Shown piece after piece: positions 55,013-64,000 of a stretch of DNA of 64,000 bases. Under the pieces are notes generated by a model, which searched no databases, was not told the origin of the DNA, and was given only the letters and a program-made list of their open reading frames with translations. Origin of the DNA: Malachius bipustulatus. Lineage: Eukaryota; Arthropoda; Insecta; Coleoptera; Melyridae. Numbering within the stretch: position 1 is the stretch's first letter; the number at the start of each line of letters is the position of its first letter. The stretch spans positions 46,055,341-46,119,340 of the forward strand of contig OU342632.1 of assembly GCA_910589415.1 (NCBI GenBank), written 5' to 3'. The translations under genes were made by a program, and so were the position numbers.

Positions 55013-55880
55013 ATGAGTTTTTCATATTATTTCCCCGATTCGTTTTAGAACAAAAATTGTATGAGACTTTTTTGAAGGCCCTTATACGATACGATGGACC
55101 CGCGAGCAAACTACGACTAATTTTCATTCAGCGGATTAAAAGATATTTTGAAAAACGTTTTCTAAAACTGAGTCAACCAGAGACTCTCAAAGAAATAAAA
55201 TTCGTAAATTCGATCTTGCTTTTTGAAATTTCTAAGGGTTAAAGGTTATTAGTATAGTTGTCTGCTGTAAAAATTTCAGTTTATTCCTTCAAAAATGTGC
55301 TCATAAATTGTTAGAGAAATTTATCCATTTTTATCTTTTTCCTACTCACGCCACTGGCTTATTAAGAAAAATAATGTAAATTTTATTACATTAAATCAAA
55401 TTTCAAGTACCTAATTTTCTTCCAATCTTGTTGATTTGTGGTTTCAAAGTTTTTTTCCATCTTGCTCATACAGGGGTTCAAAAAATGGCAAATTTTCCGA
55501 AAATTCAAATGGCCGCCATTTTGAAACGGCTTGGCCGATTTTGCTCAAGTACAATACCAGACCACCTTTGTGGATGTCTTACTCCCATAAAAATTTCAGC
55601 CGTCTAGATTGAAAACTGCGACCTGAAATGAGATGACATGCAAGAACCGGATTTCTGGAATTTTGAAAGGACACCCTGTAGAAGTAACGCGACTTTTGGA
55701 AATTTTTACAGGAGCGTTTTTAAAATCATTATCAATCAATATTTTTCAAATAATTTTGCAAAACCACTTTTTCGTGATCTGGGGGTCATGATCGGTGGAC
55801 ATTTGATGAGTTTGGGTGATTTTCGAAAAGTGATGTCGTCCTCAGTAGTGTATTTTTTTATTAAAAAAAAAATACACTAA
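55013..55880 (-). repeat. Inverted copy of the 36720-38350 repeat, ending in the 33936-34066 arm
   Basis: Contains ACGCCACTGGCTTATTAA, GCCGCCATTTTGAAACGGC, AAATTTCAGCC.TCTAGATT and AGGACACCCTGTAGAAG, i.e. the 36720 repeat reversed. It then joins directly to the 33936-34066 arm. This shows that the two blocks belong to one element whose end is the AGTGTATTTTTT hairpin. Confidence 0.75.
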
Positions 55881-57205
55881 TAACATAGAAATATCGTGAA
55901 GAGTGTGTATGTATCCTAGAAATTTATAAATGCAGTTCCTAACTAAATAATGTGGTGGCCGTGACCAAAGAATTTCAACGGCAACTTCTTGCAGTAGGTA
56001 AGTAATTTAAAAGAGCAAAGCAATAATATGCAGTTACGATTGCATTATTTATGTGGTTTCAAGGATTTTTCGTAACAAATGCGACTGCCAAGTTTAAGGA
56101 TTACGACTTTGCTCGTTGAACTATGAACACTATGTACAAATAGTTCATTTTAATAAATAATTTCCCACATATAAATAAGAAAAACGTATAAAAAACTTCC
56201 TTCTTCTTAAAAAGGTATTTTTCGTAGGTAGGTAAATAAAATATTTTACCTTCATTACACCTTCATCATACTATAGAATATTTGGAGATTTAAAAACAAA
56301 GTTGGGTTATTAGTTCTAAACACACCTACAAAAAAATAATTAATAAAGCAACTTGTTACCTACTAAAGAAAATAATAATTAGCTTATTAAGAAATAAAAA
56401 AGTAGAGCAAACGCATGATATAGGTACGTACGACGTAAGTCATACAATATCAACGTCCTTAAATAAATCATTTTGAAACAAAGCCAATTATTAGAGGTAA
56501 ATAAGGAAAATAAGTTAAGTGATTGATTGCTGAAAGATAACAATAGCCTGCACACGTAATGAGTAAAAAGATACTTACAAATAAAGGTTATACCTACATG
56601 CTTTGTTGATTGAAATTTTTTATTTGTGCAAGAACTCACCTGCGTATGAAAATGGGAAACTCTTATGAAAGAAAACACACAATAAATAATATGTTCAATG
56701 TTTGTTGAAATTGTCATTTCAACCTATTGTAATTTTACAATTATTTCAACCATTGGAGAAGTAACCTATTAAATATTATTGCACAAAGCAATTTTTTTAA
56801 ATCTTCTAAAACTCGAATTTGGATTCAAAAAATTCTTATTATTTTTAAAATTAATATAACCTTTTAAAAACACTTAAAAGAAACAGGAAGTAGACTATAT
56901 AAAGATATAAGATTACCTGAAGAATAAAATTCATTTAAGTCTTATTCAAAATAAAACTAAAAACAGATTTTTCCAGTTTATGACAAAAGTAATACAAAGA
57001 GATGGATTTTTTGTTATGGTATGACCAAACAATAGCTATTTAGGCTTAATTCTTGTAAATTATGTATGTACTTTTGAGTTATCAATCCCAATTTTTGTGA
57101 AACTTCTTCAGTTGTTCAGTTAGCAGACCATATATTTTTCGGATGTTCAAGATATCAAGTAGAAAGCAATCCCTCCTCAATCCCCCCTCAATCCTCTCCT
57201 TAATA
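55881..57205. other. AT-rich spacer
   Basis: No exon, RNA gene or clear repeat recognised; the minus-strand 112-codon frame at 56379-56717 lacks family motifs and is AT-driven. Confidence 0.4.
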
Positions 57206-57700
57206 CACAGGGTGTCATTGGGATCTCGGGAACTAGAAGAGATACGTAGGTACTCGGTTATCTTGTTGCAAAGTTGCACAATTTGATGCGTATCAAGAAT
57301 CTGAAACAAAATTTAGGACAACTTCAGCCGTTGCTGAAATATCCTGAAAAAACTGAAAAATTGAAATTTCTTATTTTAGCCATATCTTTTTCATTGTTGG
57401 AAATCACTAATTATTTTTTTGTAAAACCAAATTTTTTTCATCCAATTACCTAAGTACGTCAATATGAAGTCATATTACTTGTCTTATGGTTTCTTAATGC
57501 TTAAATGATATTAAGAAATTTTGATTTTTCAGTTTTTTTCAAGATATTTCAGCAGTGACTGGAAATATCTTTATTTTTTTCAGATTTTTTAAGCATAAAA
57601 TCGCGCAAGTTTCTCCCAATTTAACGGAGTCTGCTGTATCTCTTTTAGTTTCCAAGATCTCAAATGATGTAGCTCGAATTTGACTCAACCTGAATACCCC
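57206..57700. mobile_element. Foldback element related to 43814-44579
   Basis: CACAGGGTGTCATTGGGATCTCGGGAACTAG at the left pairs with CTTTTAGTTTCCAAGATCTCAAATGA near 57645-57670, followed by TAGCTCGAATTTGACTCAACCTG. The AAGTTGCACAATTTGATGCG and ATTTTTTAAGCATAAAATCGCGCAAG blocks are weakly paired. Confidence 0.65.
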
Positions 57701-57873
57701 CGCCCTTCAATCAATCATAATCACTTCCGTTGATGAATAATTCCAATATTTATGAGGTTATTCTGGTATCCTTATTAGAACTTGGAAAATATCATTACAA
57801 AAGGTCCAGAAGTCCAGGTCTCCTAAGCTAGAAAGCAAAAAGACTAATAAAAATAGTTGCTGACTAAATTATA

Positions 57874-58124
57874 CAGGGCGATCAGTTGAGAGAACGGAGC
57901 GGCCATATCTCAGAAACTATTGGTCCTAGAGCCTCAAATAAAAAACTTTCCAGGCATAAGTGACCAAGGGAAATTCATGGAAAATATTTTCAAGATGACC
58001 GCACTTCCGGAAATATTTTCAGTAAATTTCTCTTGGTCACTTATTCTGGAACATTTTTAATTTGAGGCTCTAGGACTAATAGTTTCCGAGATAGTCTTAA
58101 TTGTACCCTTAACTGATCACTCTG
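57874..58124. mobile_element. TA-flanked foldback element, CAGGGCGATCAGTT ends
   Basis: CAGGGCGATCAGTTGAG at 57874 and AACTGATCACTCTG ending 58124, with TA on each side. TCAGAAACTATTGGTCCTAGAGCCTCAAAT is mirrored near 58060-58095, and GTGACCAAG../CTTGGTCAC near the centre. A partial relative follows at about 58225-58447 (ending ACACCCTGTATA). Confidence 0.85.
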
Positions 58125-58449
58125 TATAAACAGCCTTTCTAGGTTATAGGCTATAATAGCTAACAGTTGCTGACTAAATGGACAAACAATTTGTAACGAC
58201 GCACGCAAAAATATAGCATGTAAGAGCTTCCAGGTCAGGTCAGTCTGATTATGAAAAAGGTGATGTAGTTCCCGTTAAAATAACGAAGTAGGTGTCAACT
58301 TCCGGTTTTTCGGAAGTGCGGCAATCTTAAAAATATTTTCATTGAATTTCTCGTGATCACTTATGTCTGGAAATGTTTTATTTTGAGGTTCTAGGCCCAT
58401 TAGTTGCCGAGATCTAGCCGGTGGGCAGCCTTAAGCAGACACCCTGTAT

Positions 58450-60690
58450 ATAACTTAAAAACTTTGATTATTCGCAATCGATCTGAAAAATTTTCCAAGA
58501 AAGATTTATAACATAGACAGAGAGACGGACAGATAGACAGGCAAGAAAGCGAGTTACAATTGCATTGTCCTCCAGTTCTGAACTACGACGTTAAAGTTTC
58601 AATCAAGTATCTAGCTCTTCCGGAAGTTAGTTTAAAATCGATTGCAAGATTTGCACAGACAGACAGGACTGAAAGCGAGTTGATATAAACGTGGTAAAAA
58701 TCACTGGGTCCCGTCTTTGTTCAGTGACTGTATTTCTCATGAAAATCAAGATCAGAAAGTGTCGTTCAAAACAGATTTAATCCAAGACAATAATAAAATA
58801 AGCATTTAATTTATATTTTATTTAATATTATTTAATCATTTAATGTTGACAAAAATTGGAATTCTCTCTCGTTATGCACCAAGAAAGGCGGAAGGATTTC
58901 TATAACTTTAAATAAATATTTAACAAATATTATCAATTTGATTTTTCTAATTATTATTATAATGAAGAATGAAAAGCAAAAAAAAAACAAGCCAATAAAA
59001 AAATAAAGAAAGGCCATTTTTATACTCTGGTTGCTACCTACTTAAGTATATCAATTTTGACAACGCCTCAATAATTTTTAGATTGAAAGAGCATTTGAAT
59101 ATACAAAATTTTGTTATAAAAGTGTTTTTTAAAGAATTTTTATTTTTGTTTAGTTTTTTGTGTAAACTGCCTATAAAAAAACATTTCTCAGAAATAGGTA
59201 GCTATAAGTACCTAATAAAAACCGTAAATAATTATCATTTGAATAAAGCTTATAAAATGAAAACTGAAATAGAACCAAAAAGTCATAAAGAATAATTAAA
59301 ACAAAAAATCCTCAGCACAAATTATACAGTTTCAGTAATGATTAGCTAAAAAAATCGCGGAAGAATGGAAGTTACGGTGACCTGAGATCAATCTAGGTCT
59401 TTGGGTAATATCTCATGTTCCATTTCTTTCACCGGTTCAACTCCATTCACATGGATATGTACTATGACATAAGAAAATGCGTAACCAATCCGACCATAAA
59501 AAAGCAGATAACATTATAGGCGTTTAAAGTAAAGCTCACTTTACGGTTACCTACCTACCTAATGCAACATGAGAATTATATAATAAATAAATTATGCACC
59601 TGGTTTATAATATTATACCTACTTCTATATACGACCATTGGCGATCTGTTACACTGACGAGATTCCTCACCAAAATATTGCAAAATAGGCAGTCCCCCCG
59701 CTTTTGCAGACAACCGAGATTATATAGGTACATTTGATTTTAAAACGAGGTTTAGTCTGGTAGTGTTATATTTACACGATATATGGTACCTATTGGAGTT
59801 TTTCGTTGGTGAATACTTACTTTTTTAAATAGTTATTAGTAGATGAGTAAGTATACGAAGTACCGGCGTCGATATACAGAGTGAACATAAAACATATTAT
59901 GTAGTATGCGTGCATATTATAGTAATAGAAGATTTGAATTTTATAGAAATATAATATTGTATGTATGTATTGACAAAGTCACCATAAGATTTGACTACCT
60001 ATGTACTTGTAAAATTTTGTATTCTCATATCTAATAACTGATGAAAATATGTTAGGGAGCTAAAGTTAATTTTAGGCTAATAATAATCTCAATTCGTGTT
60101 TCTATATTCTACATAAAACCCTGCTTATTAAAAGTGACACGTTTAAGAAAAAAAAGTATGCGTTTTTGAATATGACAATATTAAATTAAATTAAATTAAA
60201 TTATAATTACAAATATTATTGATAATTTAATAATTAAAAATAGATTAATGTGATTATATTTTGACATCCTTGCTTTTTTTTGTTGTCAGTAGGTACGCTA
60301 CTTCGGAACGACCTTATTAAGTTGTAATTTTCTTTTCTCCGTGAATAAAGTCGTCTTCGTCGGTGATAATTTCGCAGGAATAATGTTAAATGTTAATTTT
60401 TGACTAGACGTTCAACCCTCTCGATTTTTTAGTATGATACGATACCTATATGTATATTTTTGTGGATATGTTTTTTTTTTTAAATATATTATTATTGATA
60501 TTCTTGTACTGTTACTAAATTAACTGTTGAAATTCTCAAACAATACGCAAAAGAAAATTTTTGTCAATCTAATTTTATTAGAATAAAGTCCAGGAAAGAC
60601 AATAATTATGTAAAATGTCTTAGACAAAAGATCAATAATTATAATAATTATTATTGAATTCTTTTTTATAAAAGTAGGTAAAGCTATACC
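58450..60690. other. Gene-free AT-rich spacer
   Basis: Short imperfect repeat of AGACAG/GGACAGA around 58510-58550 and 58655-58670. The rest is AT-rich without recognisable coding or structural features. Confidence 0.4.
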
Positions 60691-60921
60691 TTAATGGCCA
60701 ATATTATAAACGCTTTTTAAGTTAACTGGCAGATTTCTGTGCCCGATTTTGAAGCTAATATTGACCTCGAATAACTTTTATTAGAATTTTTGTAATCCCA
60801 TTTATGCCAAGAGTAGGTAATTAAAATGCAATAATTTCGACCTTTAGTCTATATCTTCTCCAGAAACGACCACAGAAATCGGCCAGTTAACTTAACCAGC
60901 GTTTATAATATTGGCCGTTAA
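60691..60921. mobile_element. Small foldback element, relative of 26919-27137
   Basis: TTAATGGCCAATATTATAAACGC and GCGTTTATAATATTGGCCGTTAA are inverted ends; TTAACTGGC.GATTTCTGTG pairs inside. Same plan and centre as 26919-27137. Confidence 0.85.
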
Positions 60922-61539
60922 TCAAATTAATCGAATATAAGTATGTATAACGTTATGAAAACTGGACTGGATTTTATTTTGGAATTTTCCCCTTCATTTA
61001 TTTATAGCATTGAAAAAAAGGGCGTGTGCACTTTTTTCTCGACAATTTTTTGGCAATTTAAGCTTGAGACTTGTTTTTATAGTTACCTATATATTTTGAG
61101 ATGTGCCCTTTTTGTTTTTATTTATTATTTATTATTTATTATTTGGATTATCTCCTTTAATTTTTAGTAGTTTTTGCGCAATACTTTTTCCAATTATTTA
61201 ATTTATTCATTTTGGTCTCGAATTTATTTGGCATAATAATTTAACCGACTTTTTTGAATTTTTTATATTTTTCACTTATTTTTCTATGCTTATCAAGACA
61301 GACGAGTCGTAATTTGAAAATTACTTTTTCTCATATTTTTTGCTACATGATCAGGATAGCCATGAATAATCAGGCCAGGTCAGACCATTTCTTTGACAGT
61401 ACTAATATTCATGAGCTACCTTCATTGAGGTTGGTTGATTTAGAGAATAAGTTTTGCATTTTAGAGGGTAATACCTACTTAGGTAAATTCTTTTTTTCAA
61501 ATTAAAAAAAAAATACATAAGTAGTTCACTATTCTAGAT

Positions 61540-63314
61540 AGGTATACTACGAAGGCATTAAAGCGCCATACCAGTTTTATTTTTGTTTAATTCCGCCTTT
61601 AAACTAAAAATTCCGACTTTAAAGTAAGAATTCCGACTTTAATAAAACTCTTAATTCCGATTTAGAACTCGGAAATCAAATTTTAAATTTCCGACGAGGA
61701 ACACTTATCAATTCTATCAATAATTCTCGATTGCTTCTATTCGGGAAAAAAGTTTCGACAATCAATAAAAATTGGTCTTACGGATTTCATATACAGGTGT
61801 CCGTTTTTCGAGGCTAACCATGGATATCTCCTAAACGCTAAGAGATACAGGGTATGTTACTTAGAGAAAAGTGGCTCTATTTTGTTGCCATCTCGAATCC
61901 GTCGAGACACACAAGATATCTGGGACCGTTCCTGAAATATCCTGAAAAAACTGCCATATTTTCTTATATGGCTACCTTATTTTTGCCGTATCTTTTTTAT
62001 TATTGGAGATTACTAAATGTTTTTTTGTAGGCTTACATAAGCCGTTATCTGAAGAGCTATCCATTTGACATTTCAAAAATTTTCAAAGCCAACTTGATCC
62101 GCAGGATATTCATAATCAACTTTTGTTTTTCTTATGGCCACCATATTGGATTTTCATGTCATTCTGTAGTAAAAAAATTAAGAAAACCAAAAAAATCTAT
62201 TCAAAAAAAATTCTTCAAAATTTTCTTTTTTTAGAAAAAGAAAAGATAATTTTATCACCGAGTGACGTCGTGTAACGTCGCAATATGACGTGACATTGCT
62301 TGACTTTTGGTTATTTAAGGCATTTGGGTGAAGAAAGGTTCTTATTTTTTTTGAAAGAAGAAAAAAATTTTGAAGAAATTCTTTTTAATGTGATAGATTT
62401 TGGGTTAATTTTTTTAATAGAGAATGACATGAAAATCCAATATAGCGGCCATAAGAAAAACAAAAGTTGACTATAAATACTCTGCCTAGTCGGCTTTGAA
62501 AATTTTTTAAGTGTCAAATGGATAACAAACTCTTAAGGGCTTGTGTAAGCGTACGGAAAATCTCTAATAATAAAAAATATAATGGCAAAAATAATAAATC
62601 TCAATTTTTCAGTTTTTTCAGGATATTTCAGGAACGGTCTCAGATATCAAGTATTTCTCGACGGATTCGAGATGACCATAAAATAGAGCAGCTTTTCTCC
62701 AATTCAACGGACCCTGCACCTATCTCTTAGAGTTTAGGAGATACCCATGGTTAGCCTCGAAAAACGGACTGTATACCTTTCCTAAAATAAAACTTTTTAG
62801 GCCGCTTTTACGTTACGGTCGAATTTACTTAACGGCCGCTTTCATTACGTCACTGGAGAAAACCTGGCTTCTACGTCACGGTAAAAACGGCCGTGAAGCA
62901 AAAGCGGCCGTGAAGTAAAAATCGACCCAGAACCGACCCCAACTACTATTATACATACCTACTTGTGACGCGGTCGCCTAAGATATGTTGTGACCTGACC
63001 TGACCTGGCTCTATACTGTGGTTGTGTGCACCTCGGCCGAAGTATTCTTTTTAGTCTCACCTGAAATTTGCTCAGCCTGGACTTCAAATTTTCGATTCGG
63101 CCAAGAAAGATATATAAGATTTTACTGAAACATTTTTTGCGATCATTCATAGAATAAACGCTCTGATAGGGGAAATTTGATTTTATTAATTCCTCCCAAA
63201 TATCTCGGAATCCTTAGTTTTAAGTCGGAAGTCCGAGTTTTTAGTCGGAATTCCGGTCTCATAATAAAAAAAAATAAAACTGGTGTGGCGCTTCTACGCC
63301 TTCTTACTATACCT
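61540..63314. mobile_element. Outer foldback element with GGTATA.TACGAAGGC ends, containing a second element
   Basis: Left AGGTATACTACGAAGGCATTAAAGCGCCATACCAGT and right ACTGGTGTGGCGCTTCTACGCCTTCTTACTATACC are inverted. Next to both ends are short repeats of AATTCCGACTTTAA (61590-61670; inverted near 63215-63255). The 61794-62771 element is inserted in it, and 62810-62920 holds small GC-rich inverted repeats (AACGGCCGCTTT). Confidence 0.75.
61794..62771. mobile_element. TA-flanked foldback element nested in 61540-63314
   Basis: CAGGTGTCCGTTTTTCGAGGC at 61794 and GCCTCGAAAAACGGACTG ending 62771, TA on both sides. Inside, CCATGGATATCTCCTAAACGCTAAGAGAT pairs with its complement, as do TTCAGGATATTTCAGGAACGG and ATAAGAAAAACAAAAGTTGA blocks. 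Confidence 0.85.
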
Positions 63315-64000
63315 TCATAAGATACATGTAGTTAAAAGAAAACTAAAAATCATCAGTTTTTCTTTTCAGTATAACTTTCATCTTTTGACAATGTCAAAGA
63401 TAATCTAAGCACTGTAGATTTTACGTAACGGTAGAAAACCTTTCTTTTTCTTATGTGGCCGTAGTAATCGGTACCTATAAAAAACAAAGACACCAAAAAA
63501 ATATCACATTAAAAAAATATCTATTCTTCTTTTTTTTAAAGGATCTTTTTACATCAACTGGAATCAATATAACGTAATATGGCTTGCCTTTTGTTTTTTT
63601 TTTCAAGAGATTCGATAAAAAGAAGAATAACTTTTAAATTTTTTTCATGTATGTGGTAAATTTTTGGTTGCTTTGATTTGTTTATACTAAAGGGCATGAA
63701 AAACAATATGGCGACCATAAGAAAAAGAAAAAGTACGCAAAATTTAGAGTGCTAAGATTATTTTCGTCTTTGATTTCGCAAAGAGGTGTAAACGTCAAAG
63801 TCATCAAATATGCGTTCGTACACAAAGATCTCTAGATGTGTACTTACCACCTTCGATCTGAAAATAATTATTGCGTGTAACTGTTTTGGTAAAAATATTT
63901 TGTATACGGAGTATTTAGAAATACCAGACTCTAAGTCTAAGGCAGGGAACCCACCTTTGTAACATCGAGACGGAAAGAAATAATTGACATCACCTTAGCT
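63315..64000. other. Terminal spacer with fragments of the 43814/61794 foldback families
   Basis: AAACAATATGGCGACCATAAGAAAAAG (63702) and CGTAATATGGCTTGCC (63572) repeat blocks seen in 43814-44579 and 61794-62771. No gene recognised up to the window end. Confidence 0.45.

Noticed and set aside
56379..56717. 112-codon minus-strand frame with hydrophobic stretches
   Set aside because: Low-complexity Phe/Leu/Ser content expected from AT-rich DNA; no splice or family support.

Overview
The window is nuclear DNA of an animal, almost certainly an insect. Genes are spaliced on both strands with GT..AG introns, the background is AT-rich with many TAGGTACCTA-type runs, and the gene complement (DNAJC21, METTL26, LHFPL2, LRRC71, GGACT, CDV3, a secreted thyroglobulin type-1 protein and two C20orf85/CIMIP1-type ciliary proteins) is metazoan. 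The species cannot be fixed from the sequence alone. Nothing here looks bacterial or viral.

Layout. 1-1686: 3' part of a DNAJC21-type ribosome-biogenesis co-chaperone (+). 3427-5844: METTL26, two exons (+), whose intron holds a foldback element with a tRNA-Ser-derived segment and a second TA-flanked foldback. 6292-9815: LHFPL2-type tetraspan protein (-), head to head with LRRC71 (+, 9992-12003), the two starts 176 bp apart. 12.0-18.0 kb: repeats only. 18014-18621: gamma-glutamylaminecyclotransferase (+). 20980-30570: CDV3 (-), whose last two coding exons are separated by an 8.7-kb intron full of nested elements. 30.6-33.1 kb: foldback repeats. 33154-47181: secreted protein of nine coding exons with a Cys-rich N-terminal module and about four thyroglobulin type-1 modules (+), its introns carrying ribozyme-bearing retroelement pieces, a Penelope-like element remnant and many foldbacks. 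47264-49218: two tandem CIMIP1 paralogues (-), the first ending tail to tail against the thyroglobulin gene. 49.6-64 kb: no host gene seen; a LINE fragment, a 490-bp tandem array and further foldbacks.

The most interesting signal is a set of hammerhead-ribozyme motifs. Between 34.1 and 35.8 kb two different repeat units (438 bp and about 427 bp) carry complete hammerhead cores with a self-complementary 10-nt stem III. The first is present as a tandem pair plus an inverted copy, so the pair would release a unit-length RNA. This matches the known retrozyme / Penelope-like PLTR arrangement. A further hammerhead-like core sits at the tip of a long inverted repeat at 24568-24708, inside the CDV3 intron. 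A true but decayed Penelope-like element (RT end plus GIY-YIG-like tail) lies in the same thyroglobulin gene at 39373-41045.

The second theme is the number of TA-flanked, nearly fully palindromic foldback elements. Most start CAGGGTG or a close variant and end in its complement. They differ in internal sequence, encode nothing, are sometimes nested, and in one place two share a single TA. The exon models below were assembled by hand from splice signals, reading phase and remembered family sequences; no database search was run.
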